Shown in pieces: positions 34,481 through 43,227 of a stretch of 64,000 nucleotides of DNA. Location of the stretch: assembly GCF_001542405.1 (NCBI RefSeq), contig NZ_LNCD01000106.1, positions 186,001 through 250,000 on the forward strand, read 5' to 3'. A model generated the notes under the pieces. The model ran no database searches and was not told the DNA's origin. It worked only from the letters and a program-made list of their open reading frames with translations. The position numbers and the translations under genes are program-made. Position 1 is the stretch's first letter. Each line of letters opens with the position of its first letter. Origin of the DNA: Rhizobium altiplani. Its GTDB lineage: Bacteria > Pseudomonadota > Alphaproteobacteria > Rhizobiales > Rhizobiaceae.

Positions 34481-35284
34481 ATGTTCGAGTCGTACATCAA
34501 GCGCTGGCGACTGACCGTCGACGGCGAACCGATCATCACTCATTCCAGCCACCTCCTGCCCGTTCTCCGGGACGGCAAACCCGCCATGTTGAAAATCTCC
34601 AAGGACGAGGCCGAGCGGGCTGGCGGCGCTTTGATGCAATGGTGGGGCGGCATCGGGGCAGCGAAAGTCTACGCCCACGACAACGAGGCAGTTCTGCTCG
34701 AGCGTGCAATGGGCCATCGCTCGCTGTTGGGAATGGCAATGGACGGCGCGGACGATACGGCGACCCGCATCATGTGCCGCACCGTCGCAGAACTTCACGC
34801 CCCACGCGAACAGCCTTTGCCGGACCTCATTCCACTGGCCCGCTGGTTTCGTGACCTGGAGCCGGCAGCACGTGCCCATGACGGCATTCTGGCCGAGTGC
34901 AACCACATCGCTGGAATACTGCTTGGAAATATCAGCGATCCCGTGGTCCTGCACGGCGACATTCACCACAGCAACATCCTCGATTTCGGCGAGGACGGCT
35001 GGCTGGCAATCGACCCCAAAGGCCTCATCGGCGAGCGTGGCTTCGACTACGCCAACATCTTCGCCAACCCAGATCTTCCGACAGTCACTTCCCCGGGCCG
35101 TCTGCAGAGGCAACTCCGGATCGTCGCGACCGAAACTGGCCTAGAGCCGAAACGGCTGCTGCAATGGATAGTCGCCTATTCCGGCTTGTCGGCGGCCTGG
35201 TTTCTGGGCGGCGGATCGACGGAACTGGCCCAAAGCCCCCTCGCAGTCGCGCGCATTGCGCTTGCCGAACTACAGCAGGGATAG
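34481..35284 (+). CDS. Aminoglycoside phosphotransferase, streptomycin 6-kinase-like
   Basis: 267 residues. The phosphotransferase catalytic loop is VVLHGDIHHSNILDFGEDGW with the metal-binding AIDPKGLIGERGFDYANIF following; both match the APH(6)/StrB family, as does the FESYIKRWRLTVDGEPI start. A chromosomal copy in soil bacteria may give intrinsic streptomycin tolerance or act on another substrate; this cannot be told from sequence. The nucleotide-side lysine is probably in AMLKISKDEAERAGG. It stands alone after the terminator at 34427. Confidence 0.88.
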   Translation: MFESYIKRWRLTVDGEPIITHSSHLLPVLRDGKPAMLKISKDEAERAGGALMQWWGGIGAAKVYAHDNEAVLLERAMGHRSLLGMAMDGADDTATRIMCRTVAELHAPREQPLPDLIPLARWFRDLEPAARAHDGILAECNHIAGILLGNISDPVVLHGDIHHSNILDFGEDGWLAIDPKGLIGERGFDYANIFANPDLPTVTSPGRLQRQLRIVATETGLEPKRLLQWIVAYSGLSAAWFLGGGSTELAQSPLAVARIALAELQQG

Positions 35285-35324
35285 GCACGCCGTAGGAGCC
35301 TCGCCGAGGCAGGCAAAAACAACA

Positions 35325-36335
35325 CTAATACACCGCCTGCGCGGACGCGCGAGCCTCGAGTTCGTTCGGCTCAGCCGCCAGACACCCGAGTGCGACCAGG
35401 GAGCTACGAACAGCGTCGTCGATCGGGGTATGAGGCTCGCTGCCGAGTTCGGCAACCAATCGTTCGTTCGACATCCGCAGCGGCTCGCGCCAAAGGTACC
35501 GCATTTCCTTCAACTCGCGCATGAAGGTGACGAACGGGGCGGCCAGAGGCACGATCCACCACGGGAAGGCCCGCGTCTTTATCCTACTGCCGACAACCCG
35601 CTTGATTGCAGCGGCCATCTGGCTGCCATCGGCATCCCAGAAGCCATCCATGTGATACACGGCGAAGGGCGGAAGGCGATCACCACGCTCGACCAGACGG
35701 ATCATCGTCTCAGCAACATCGGGCAGGTACGCCCACTGGTGTCCGACACCCGGCCGGGCCGGGTTCTTGACGGCCTCGACCGACTTTCCCGGCGTGACCA
35801 TGCCTTGCGAAAACCAGCTGTTGGCAGCCCCCGGCCCGAAGTAGTCGCCGGCCCGAACGATGATGACGCGCGCACCACTGCGCGAGGCAATCTCCAGTCG
35901 CCGTTCCATTTCGGCGCGGATCGCTCCCTTCATCGTCACGGGCTGCTGTGGACTATCCTCCCGAAGAACCGGAAAGGCATCCGGTCCAAAATTATAGACC
36001 GTGCCCGGCAGAACGATGCGCGCACCAACCGAATGTGCAGCGGCGATGGTGTTGTCGAGCATCGGGAGAACGAGCTTTTCCCAATCGCGGTAGCCCGGCG
36101 GATTGACAGCATGAATGATAAGGCTGACGCCGCGCGCCCCGGTCACGAGATCCTCGGCGTTCATCGCGTCGCCTTGGACCCACTCGAAGTCGGGCGCTTT
36201 CGCGCGAGCCTTCGCTGCATCGCGGTTCAGCGCCCTCACATGCCAACCGCACGCGGCGAGCTTCCGAGCGACCTCCCCTCCGATCCCGCCTGTTGCACCC
36301 AGTACCAGAGCAACCTGTCCGTTCTGCCCAGTCAT
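35325..36335 (-). CDS. NAD(P)-binding epimerase/reductase family protein
   Basis: 336 residues from ATG 36335 with GGAGA upstream; ten further in-frame codons upstream lack support. Rossmann fold at the N-terminus (VALVLGATGGIGGEVARKLA), then a strand with GVSLIIHAVNPPGY and later RAGDYFGPGAAN, features of extended or atypical SDR proteins such as NAD-dependent epimerases. A Tyr-x3-Lys pair is not evident; TVYNFGPDAFP may occupy that place. Divergent from a LysR gene at 36429, which probably controls it. Confidence 0.87.
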   Translation of the reverse strand: MTGQNGQVALVLGATGGIGGEVARKLAACGWHVRALNRDAAKARAKAPDFEWVQGDAMNAEDLVTGARGVSLIIHAVNPPGYRDWEKLVLPMLDNTIAAAHSVGARIVLPGTVYNFGPDAFPVLREDSPQQPVTMKGAIRAEMERRLEIASRSGARVIIVRAGDYFGPGAANSWFSQGMVTPGKSVEAVKNPARPGVGHQWAYLPDVAETMIRLVERGDRLPPFAVYHMDGFWDADGSQMAAAIKRVVGSRIKTRAFPWWIVPLAAPFVTFMRELKEMRYLWREPLRMSNERLVAELGSEPHTPIDDAVRSSLVALGCLAAEPNELEARASAQAVY

Positions 36336-36428
36336 GATGATCTCCGTCAATTTGAACTGAGCCAATCATGCGGGCATTTTCAGATAAACGAAATTGACGA
36401 ATCTCGTGTCGCAGATATACATAAATGC

Positions 36429-37340
36429 ATGAGGAGAGAACCGGACTGGCATTTCTACCGGACGCTATTGGCTGTGCTGGAACACGGGTCGCTTTCTGCG
36501 GCGGCACGTGACCTCGGCCTGACGCAGCCGACCGTCGGACGGCACATCGATGCGCTCGAGAATTCAATCGGCTCGCAACTCTTCGTCCGCTCGCCGAACG
36601 GTCTCTTGCCAACCGATGCAGCCCTTGAACTGAAACCCTATGCCCAAACGCTCGCAGCGACATCCGCCGCCCTGCTGCGAACTGCCTCGGGACATCGAGA
36701 TCAGGTTGCCGGCACCGTCCGGATAAGCGCCAGCGAGGTCATCGGCGTCGAGGTACTGCCTCCCATCCTTGCACCGCTGATGGCTGCCCATCCCGATCTC
36801 AACATCGAGCTTTCGGCGTCCGACGCGATCGAGGACCTTCTCAATCGGGAGGCGGATATTGCCGTCCGGATGGCAGAGCCGACCCAGGATCATCTTGTCG
36901 GCCGCCGCATCGGAGAGATACCGCTCGGCTTTCACGCCCACCGGCGCTACCTGGCGCAACACGGCGCACCACTGGGGATGGCCGACCTCGCACGACATCG
37001 CCTCGTCGGCTTCGACCGGCAGACAGCCTATATCAGGACCATGATGGCGCGCTTTCCATTGCCAGACAATCTCGTCTTTGCGTTCAAGAGCGACAACCCG
37101 CTCGCGCAAATCTCGGCCATTCGTGCGGGTCTGGGGATTGGAATCTGCCAGATGGGCATCGCCGCGCAGGACCCAGATCTGTTGCCGGTTCTGCCCGAAC
37201 TTTTCCGGATACCCCTCGACACGTGGGTCGTCATGCACGAAGGGATCAAAACGGCACGCCGCTACCGCGTCACGTTCGACGCGCTGGTAGACGGCCTGTT
37301 GAATTACACCAAGGGAACTGTGCATAAACGCCGGGGTTGA
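36429..37340 (+). CDS. LysR family transcriptional regulator
   Basis: 303 residues from ATG 36429. The open frame runs far upstream (to 35256), but that part is only the antisense of the SDR gene. Helix-turn-helix: FYRTLLAVLEHGSLSAAARDLGLTQPTVGRHIDALENSIGSQLF; effector-binding domain from about residue 90 (VAGTVRISASEVIGVEVLPP). Starts 93 bases from the divergent epimerase gene, so it likely regulates that gene; inducer unknown. Confidence 0.92.
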   Translation: MRREPDWHFYRTLLAVLEHGSLSAAARDLGLTQPTVGRHIDALENSIGSQLFVRSPNGLLPTDAALELKPYAQTLAATSAALLRTASGHRDQVAGTVRISASEVIGVEVLPPILAPLMAAHPDLNIELSASDAIEDLLNREADIAVRMAEPTQDHLVGRRIGEIPLGFHAHRRYLAQHGAPLGMADLARHRLVGFDRQTAYIRTMMARFPLPDNLVFAFKSDNPLAQISAIRAGLGIGICQMGIAAQDPDLLPVLPELFRIPLDTWVVMHEGIKTARRYRVTFDALVDGLLNYTKGTVHKRRG

Positions 37341-37367
37341 TCATCACATGGATGATGACCCCTGTGC

Positions 37368-37649
37368 TCATGCGCGCGGCGAGGCTTCGCTGGAATGGCT
37401 TTTCCAGGTGCCGTCGACAACCTCAGTCTCCGGCCGGTCTCCGCCTTCGGCATACTCCTCATGCCATTTACCTTTGTCATCCTGCCAGCTGATCTCGGCG
37501 GAATCACCGCCAACCTGCTGTTCAGCTGCAACGATACGGGCTGCCTCAAGCGCTTCGGAGTGTGTCGGGAATGCTTCGGAGTAGACACCGCCCAACCGGT
37601 AGGCCCAGCCTCCGTCGTGAGGAACGACCTCGTAGACCACCTTGACCAT
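37368..37649 (-). CDS. DUF2188-type small protein
   Basis: 93 residues from ATG 37649, preceded by GAGGAG at 8 bases; an in-frame GTG at 37658 would overlap that site. YEVVPHDGGWAYRLGGVYSEAFPTHSEALEAARIVAAEQQ is the DUF2188 pattern: a small cytosolic beta-alpha domain that usually reads the sense of 'protein with W-A-x-K/R and a helical A-rich segment'. The C-terminal 40 residues are polar and probably flexible. Function unknown. Confidence 0.85.
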   Translation of the reverse strand: MVKVVYEVVPHDGGWAYRLGGVYSEAFPTHSEALEAARIVAAEQQVGGDSAEISWQDDKGKWHEEYAEGGDRPETEVVDGTWKSHSSEASPRA

Positions 37650-37879
37650 GCCTCTCACTCCTCTTCTTCTTGTTTCGCGCTCGAATACTGACCGGATGGC
37701 ATCCAGTGCGCGGGCCGCGTTGGAGGAAACGAGAGGGCGCCGCGATATGCTTCCGGCTGACCGATGCGTTAGTATTCCATTAAATTCTCAAGACTGCAAA
37801 CTTACTCCCTCCGCTCACTAGCTTGCCATGCAAAATCATCGTTTTAGACTTGTCGGATGAATCAAACTCGGAGCTTTCC

Positions 37880-38974
37880 GTGAAAATCGCGTCGCGGCTG
37901 AAAGACGAAACGTTCCTGGTGTTGGCGATAGGCGTCGCGGCTATCGCCTATGTGTCGGAACATGCATTTCTTGAAATGGGGCGTGAGATATCGCTGATCG
38001 CCGCTGCCGGGCTCGTCGCCACCATCGTCCTTGCCTCAATCCGTGTCGCCCACCATGCGGAGATTCTCGCGATCAAGGTCGGCGACCCCTACGGCACGAT
38101 GATCCTGACGCTGTCGGCAGTTGCAGTGGAAGTGATCATCCTCGCGATCATGATGACCGGCGAAAGCTCTCCGACGCTCGTGCGCGACACGATCTATTCA
38201 GCCCTGATGCTCGACATCAACGGCATACTCGGCCTCGCCGCGCTGCTCGGCGGCTTGAAGCACGGCGAGCAGCCGTACAACGACAATTCGGGCAAGACCT
38301 ACGGCGTGATGATCCTGACCGCCATGGGTATCTCGATGATCGTTCCGGAATTCGTGCCGGCGGAAAAGTGGCACTACTACTCCGCCTTCACCATCCTGGC
38401 GATGATCGCCCTCTACGCACTCTTCCTGCGCATGCAGGTCGGTCAGCACAGTTACTTCTTCAGCTACGCCTATCCTCGCAGCGAGCGGAAAGGCGATCCG
38501 GATGAGCACTCGATCGAAGACTCCACGACCGCGTCGATCACAACCATCCTGGTTGGGGTCGTCATCATCGGCCTGCTCGCGGAATTCATGTCGACCTTCA
38601 TGACGGAAGGCCTGCGGGATTCTGGCGCTCCCGTTGTCCTGACCGCCATCGTTGTCGCAGCGATCTCGGCGTCGCCCGAGATCTTGACGGCCCTTCGCGC
38701 GGCGCTGCGAAACCGCATGCAAGCGACCGTGAACATCGCCATGGGCGCGTCGCTATCGACCGTCATCCTCACGGTTCCGGTCATGGAGGCTATTGCCCTT
38801 TACACCGGCCAACCGTTCATCATGGCGATGACGCCGGTGCAGACCGTGATGGTGGCGATTACGCTGATTGCGGCGGCCATCAACCTCAACGACGGTGAGA
38901 CCAACGCCATCGAAGGCATGACGCACTTCATCCTTTTTGCAACGTTCCTGATGCTGTCGGCGCTGGATCTCTGA
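37880..38974 (+). CDS. chaA: Calcium/sodium:proton antiporter ChaA-like (CaCA family)
   Basis: 364 residues from GTG 37880, which has CGGAG six bases upstream; a TTG at 37823 opens the frame but has no site. About 11 membrane helices. The two inverted CaCA repeats are visible: AVEVIILAIMMTGE in the first half and AAISASPEILTALRAALRNRMQATVNIAMGAS in the second, which carry the ion-binding acidic residues. It exports Ca2+, Na+ or K+ in exchange for H+ at the inner membrane. Length matches E. coli ChaA. Shares a bidirectional terminator with the aminotransferase. Confidence 0.92.
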   Translation: MKIASRLKDETFLVLAIGVAAIAYVSEHAFLEMGREISLIAAAGLVATIVLASIRVAHHAEILAIKVGDPYGTMILTLSAVAVEVIILAIMMTGESSPTLVRDTIYSALMLDINGILGLAALLGGLKHGEQPYNDNSGKTYGVMILTAMGISMIVPEFVPAEKWHYYSAFTILAMIALYALFLRMQVGQHSYFFSYAYPRSERKGDPDEHSIEDSTTASITTILVGVVIIGLLAEFMSTFMTEGLRDSGAPVVLTAIVVAAISASPEILTALRAALRNRMQATVNIAMGASLSTVILTVPVMEAIALYTGQPFIMAMTPVQTVMVAITLIAAAINLNDGETNAIEGMTHFILFATFLMLSALDL

Positions 38975-39005
38975 CACCGCCAACTCCAATTCTGCAAACA
39001 AAAAA

Positions 39006-39028
39006 CCCGCCGTCTCCGGCGGGCTTTT
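39006..39028. terminator. Bidirectional terminator of chaA and the aspartate aminotransferase gene
   Basis: CCCGCCG (39006-39012) pairs with CGGCGGG (39017-39023), with A-run before (38997-39005) and T-run after, so it can work on both strands. Confidence 0.9.
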
Positions 39029-39047
39029 GTTTCGACGATAGTTCTGA

Positions 39048-40250
39048 CTATTTGCAAGCGCCGCAGAAGCGCTGGATGCGCTTGCAGGCTTCCTCGAGCA
39101 ACGCTTCCGACGTCGCGTAGGAGATGCGGAAGTTCGGGCCGAGGCCGAATGCCGAGCCATGAACGACGGCAACGCCTTCGCTCTCCAACAGTTCAGAAAC
39201 GAAGTCTTCGTCGGTCTCGATCACCTTGCCCGACGGCGCGGTCTTGCCGATCAGGCCGGCGCAGGACGGATAGACGTAGAAGGCGCCTTCCGGCGACGGG
39301 CACGTGATGCCCTTTGCCTGGTTCAGCATCGACACGACGAGGTCGCGGCGGCCTTCGAAGATCTTCTTGTTCGCGGGAATGAAATCCTGCGTACCGTTCA
39401 GCGCTTCCACGGCAGCCCACTGGGCGATCGAGGTCGCACCTGAGGTCTGTTGGCCCTGAATCATATCCATGGCCTTGATCAGCTGGATCGGGCCTGCTGC
39501 ATAGCCGATACGCCAGCCGGTCATCGCGTAGGCCTTCGAAACACCGTTCATGGTCAGCGTGCGGTCGTAGAGCTTCGGCTCGACTTCGACAGGCGTGACG
39601 AACTTGAAGTCGCCATAGGTCAGGTGCTCGTACATGTCGTCTGTCAGCACCCAGACATGCGGATGCTTCAGCAGCACGTCCGTCAGGGCCTTCAGTTCGT
39701 CATGCGTATAGGCAGCACCCGACGGGTTGGACGGCGAGTTGAAGATGAACCACTTCGTCTTCGGCGTGATCGCCTTGTCGAGGTCGGCGGCCTGGAGCTT
39801 GAAGTTGTTTTCCTGCGTCGCCGAAACGATGACGGGCGTACCGCCGCACAGCGAGACCATTTCCGGATAGGATACCCAGTACGGCGCCGGGATGACGACT
39901 TCATCACCCGGGTTCAGCGTCGCCATGAAGGCGTTGAAAAGGATCTGCTTGCCGCCGGTGCCGACGATCGTCTGCTCCCACGAATATTCCAGGCCGTTCT
40001 CGCGCTTGAACTTCGCGGCGATCGCCTTGCGGAGTTCAGGGATACCGGAGACCGGCGTGTACTTCGTCTCGCCGCGGTTGATCGCGTCGATGGCAGCCTT
40101 CTTGATATTATCAGGCGTATCGAAATCCGGCTCGCCGGCGCCGAGGCCGATCACATCGCGTCCTTTTGCTTTCAGCTCGCGCGCTTTCTGGGAAACGGCG
40201 ATGGTGGCTGAAGGCTTCACACGGGAAAGAGCATCGGCAAGAAAGGCCAT
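39048..40250 (-). CDS. aatA: Aspartate aminotransferase (class I/II, PLP)
   Basis: 400 residues from ATG 40250, the length of rhizobial AatA; 32 upstream codons in frame are not family-like. Cofactor lysine Lys239 in NGVSKAYAMTGWRIGYA, the substrate carboxylate arginine in NFRISYATS near the end, and NSPSNPSGAAYTHDEL. It interconverts aspartate/2-oxoglutarate and oxaloacetate/glutamate in the cytosol; close relatives (AspC/AatA type Ib) may also serve as prephenate aminotransferases. The sequence does not settle which. Convergent with chaA. Confidence 0.95.
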   Translation of the reverse strand: MAFLADALSRVKPSATIAVSQKARELKAKGRDVIGLGAGEPDFDTPDNIKKAAIDAINRGETKYTPVSGIPELRKAIAAKFKRENGLEYSWEQTIVGTGGKQILFNAFMATLNPGDEVVIPAPYWVSYPEMVSLCGGTPVIVSATQENNFKLQAADLDKAITPKTKWFIFNSPSNPSGAAYTHDELKALTDVLLKHPHVWVLTDDMYEHLTYGDFKFVTPVEVEPKLYDRTLTMNGVSKAYAMTGWRIGYAAGPIQLIKAMDMIQGQQTSGATSIAQWAAVEALNGTQDFIPANKKIFEGRRDLVVSMLNQAKGITCPSPEGAFYVYPSCAGLIGKTAPSGKVIETDEDFVSELLESEGVAVVHGSAFGLGPNFRISYATSEALLEEACKRIQRFCGACK

Positions 40251-40626
40251 GATATCGGTCCTATACGGTTGATTTGGGCAGAAAAGCCGGGACCGGAATT
40301 CTGCGCTAAGCTCTATGTCCAATGTAGGCAGGCATTTCAAGCGCAAAGGCGTGATGGTGCCAATGATTCTTCGTGATCAATCGCCTGACCCAGCGTCCTG
40401 ATTCGCGAGCTCGCGCGTTTGGATGGCTGAATCATTTTGCGAAGTGCTTGAATCAGTTTCTGAAGAGAGCGCGATTTACGCCCGGAAATCAAAATCCTCG
40501 GCACTTTTGCCCCTTGCCACGAATTGGTCGCAACAAATGCCGCGGCCTGCCGCAATTCGGTCGCGAGCACGCCGAGATCGAAGCCCCATTTTGTTGCATC
40601 CGGCATTGGTTATTGAGGGCATACCC
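40251..40626. other. Intergenic sequence between aatA and the sortase-target relic
   Basis: 376 bases without a supported gene. The open frame 40423-40626, which would extend the next gene upstream, has no signal-like start and unlike composition. Promoters for both divergent units are expected here, but I see no clear hexamers. Confidence 0.45.
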
Positions 40627-41001
40627 ATGTTTCTGGAAGACGAGTTTGTCATCAGGCGCCTTCGCGCCCGTCGCGTATCCATCTCACTACTGGTTGCAGT
40701 TGTGGCTTTCGCCGCGTCGATCCTTATGACCTTCGGGCTGGTAACGACGGTCTACGCCGAAGAAAGCCAGCAGGTGTCCGCACAGTCAGCCACATCGCAC
40801 ATGGCAGCCGCGCCAACGGTAAAGGCAGTGGGGCTGGGCGCACAGAATTCCGTGTCGGTAAAGCTGCCGCAAAGGGCGACAGGCGCTGACGAACGGATCA
40901 CCCGCGGCAGCCTTATGCTTCTAGCCGCACTGGTCGCGACATGCGGGCTGGCCATCTGGCGCCGGCGACTACACGGCGTCTTTGCCGGAGCCAGCCAATG
41001 A
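40627..41001 (+). pseudogene. Remnant of a marine-type (class GN) sortase target protein, core domains missing
   Basis: 124 residues. An Arg-rich N-terminus (IRRLRARRVS) precedes a membrane/signal segment (about 18-41). A short Ala/Ser-rich stretch leads to LPQRATGADERITRG (80-94), a second hydrophobic segment (about 95-110) and WRRR (111-114). This end looks like the LPxTAT sorting signal, helix and Arg anchor of proteobacterial sortase targets, with Thr replaced by Arg. The VIT and von Willebrand A domains that make up several hundred residues of such targets are absent, as if removed by an in-frame deletion. The next gene overlaps by ATGA and resembles the matching sortase. It could still be a real small two-helix protein. 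Confidence 0.6.
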
Positions 41002-41423
41002 CGCCCGTGAATTCGGGACCCAGAGTTCGAAACCACGAGGCGGATGAATTCGGCCCGCTTCCGACCTATATCGAGCTCGCCATGGCGACGGCGGCGGCAA
41101 CCGCTTACGACGCGAATACAGCGCAGGAAAACCGTATGCGCCTGCCCCGTCTCTCCGTCATCGAGAAGGCAATTGTCGTTAGCATCGCCGCTCTTGCGCT
41201 TTACGGAACGGTGCTGATCGCCGGCGGGCTCTATATCAAGGCCAAGGCCGAACTGTCGCAAATTCTCTCGCAGCACTCCTTTGCCGCCGAACTTCGTGGC
41301 GAAGACACCAGGCCTTGACCGTGGGCGGATCTCGCCACCGAAGCAGAGGTCCCCACTCGTCTACCCGCGACCGATCGTCGCCTCGCCATCGGCAAACACA
41401 AAGCCGTTATCCCACGCGAATGA
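40998..41423 (+). pseudogene. Remnant of a class GN sortase, stopped by a nonsense codon and lacking the catalytic core
   Basis: The ATG at 40998 overlaps the previous stop (ATGA). 106 residues: a cytosolic N-terminal tail with FGPLPTYIELAMATAAATA, one membrane helix (about 57-80), and GLYIKAKAELSQILSQHSF (77-95), the juxtamembrane motif of class GN sortases. It then stops at TGA 41316-41318. In the same frame the reading continues PWADLATEAEV before a second stop at 41421; intact homologues have PW-x-WAD there, so the TGA looks like a mutated Trp codon. The sortase beta-barrel with catalytic His, Cys and Arg is missing; the PQQ dehydrogenase starts at 41482. Confidence 0.6.
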
Positions 41424-41481
41424 GGTTGAAGCCGGTGGACGACGCTCCACGTTGACCAGACGATAGGCATTGGGACAGACC

Positions 41482-42630
41482 ATGACGACACTTGCACGGC
41501 TTCCATTCGGCTTCTTTCTCGCAACCGCGGTATTGGCCGCCTCCCCAAGCTTTTCTGCCGACATCGTCAAGACGAAGACGGTCGAGGTTCAAGTCGACAC
41601 CATTGCAACAGGCCTCGAGCACCCCTGGGCCGTGGAGGTGCTCCCTGATGGTTCCTATCTCGTTACCGAACGACCGGGACGGCTGCGCATCATACGCGAC
41701 GGCAAGCTCTCTGCCCCCATCGCCGGCGTCCCCGAAGTCAGCGCCCGGGGGCAAGGTGGTCTGATGGACGTTGCGCTCGCGCCTGATTTTGCAACAAGCC
41801 GCCAGATATTCCTCACGGCCGCGACCAGGGCCAGGGGCGGCTCCGGCACCGAGGTACTCAGCGCCACGCTGTCAAATGACGGAACAAGGCTGAACGACGT
41901 CAAATCCATCTTCACGATGAAGCGCTTCACCGGCGGCAACATTCAGTACGGCTCCCGAATAGCGTTCGGCAAGGACGGCTCGCTGTTCATCAGTGTCGGT
42001 GACCGTGGTGACAGGGATCGTGCCCAGGATTGGAAGGACGATGCCGGCTCCATCATCCACATCAACGCCGATGGCAGCATTCCCACCGACAATCCCTTCA
42101 AGGACGGCGGCAAGGCGCTTCCGGAGGTCTGGTCGAAGGGCCATCGCAATCCGCAGGGCATCGCCTTCGATGCCGCCGACGGCAAGCTCTACACGGTGGA
42201 GCACGGCGCCCGCGGCGGTGACGAAATCAACTACATCGAGCCTGGCAAAAACTACGGCTGGCCGATCATAACCTACGGACGCGACTATTCGGGCGCCGAG
42301 ATCGGCGAAGGCACAGCCAAGGAAGGGCTTGAGCAACCGCTTTATTATTGGGACCCGTCGATCGCGCCGGGAGCATTGGCCATTTATCGCGGCAAGATGT
42401 TTCCCGAATGGGACGGCAACTTTCTCGTTGCTGCGCTGAAGTTCCAGCTGCTGTCGCGAATGCAGCGCGATGAAGGCGGAGCTTTCGTCGCCGAGGAGCG
42501 GATTTTCGACGGCTCCTATGGCCGCATGCGTGATGTGATCGTCGCACCCGACGGCGCCCTGCTGCTCCTCACGGATGAAGACGATGGTGCCTTGCTAAGA
42601 GTGTCGCGGGCGCCGGTAAACAATGGTTGA
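41482..42630 (+). CDS. PQQ-dependent aldose sugar dehydrogenase, YliI/Asd-like
   Basis: 382 residues with a signal peptide (cleavage likely after Ala26, SFSA). Six-bladed propeller of the soluble glucose dehydrogenase (GdhB-like) family: TGLEHPWAVEVLPDGSYLVTERPGRL, GGLMDVALAPDF, the calcium/PQQ region SKGHRNPQGIAFDAADGKLY and EHGARGGDEINYIEPGKNYGWP. It oxidises aldoses in the periplasm, passing electrons through PQQ. No PQQ synthesis genes are in the window. ATG 41482 is preferred to TTG 41470. Confidence 0.93.
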   Translation: MTTLARLPFGFFLATAVLAASPSFSADIVKTKTVEVQVDTIATGLEHPWAVEVLPDGSYLVTERPGRLRIIRDGKLSAPIAGVPEVSARGQGGLMDVALAPDFATSRQIFLTAATRARGGSGTEVLSATLSNDGTRLNDVKSIFTMKRFTGGNIQYGSRIAFGKDGSLFISVGDRGDRDRAQDWKDDAGSIIHINADGSIPTDNPFKDGGKALPEVWSKGHRNPQGIAFDAADGKLYTVEHGARGGDEINYIEPGKNYGWPIITYGRDYSGAEIGEGTAKEGLEQPLYYWDPSIAPGALAIYRGKMFPEWDGNFLVAALKFQLLSRMQRDEGGAFVAEERIFDGSYGRMRDVIVAPDGALLLLTDEDDGALLRVSRAPVNNG

Positions 42631-42638
42631 CACTAAGC

Positions 42639-43124
42639 CTAGAGGCCGGCGCGCAGTTCCTTTCGAAACATAAACTTCAGGGCGGACCATGTCTCATCGA
42701 CAGCGCAGACTTTGACGTCAACCAGCCCCAAAGGCACGAAAATCGATCGCAGAACGTCTTCGGTGACTGTCGTCGGCACCCGCGCCGCCTTCTTGGGCCA
42801 GGAAATCCAAAGCATCCCGTCGGGCTTGAGAGCGCCCGATACAGCCTGGGCAATACCTTCCAGGACTACCCGGCGGGCTTCGAAAACATGCACGTAGTCG
42901 AAGCGACGCTCAATCATTGATGGCAAAGCTTTCGTAACGGAGGAGAAATGCTCAAAGGATTGTATTTCGGCGATCTCGGGTACACCGATCAGCAGCGCCG
43001 CCTGCCCTTCCCTCAGGCCGAGCTTTCGCGTGAGCGAGTTGCCGCAAAACCCCGCTGGCGCATCATGGCGCTGTTGTCGCGGCGCAGCCTTTTCGTCCGC
43101 CGATGAAACCGTTTTCGTTGCCAT
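42639..43124 (-). CDS. DUF3052 family protein
   Basis: 161 residues. NSLTRKLGLREGQAALLIGVP at the start of the domain, then DYVHVFEARRVVLEG and the signature LWISWPKKAARVPTTVTEDVLRS and GLVDVKVCAVDETWSALKF. This signature is that of DUF3052, a small cytosolic family without known function. The N-terminal 20 residues are polar and variable. Convergent with the PQQ dehydrogenase (8 bases between stops) and divergent from the EamA gene. Confidence 0.9.
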   Translation of the reverse strand: MATKTVSSADEKAAPRQQRHDAPAGFCGNSLTRKLGLREGQAALLIGVPEIAEIQSFEHFSSVTKALPSMIERRFDYVHVFEARRVVLEGIAQAVSGALKPDGMLWISWPKKAARVPTTVTEDVLRSIFVPLGLVDVKVCAVDETWSALKFMFRKELRAGL

Positions 43125-43227
43125 CCGTTTGCTCTCAGGCGCTTACCCAGTGGCGACATTCTTCACCCTTGCCCAAACCAAAGGCAACTGCTAACGCTCG
43201 CCCATACTCTCCCGCACCGAGGACGAC

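Noticed and set aside
35256..36428. Long plus-strand extension of the LysR gene (about 390 extra codons)
   Set aside because: It is antisense to the epimerase-like gene. The LysR protein has a complete helix-turn-helix starting right after ATG 36429.
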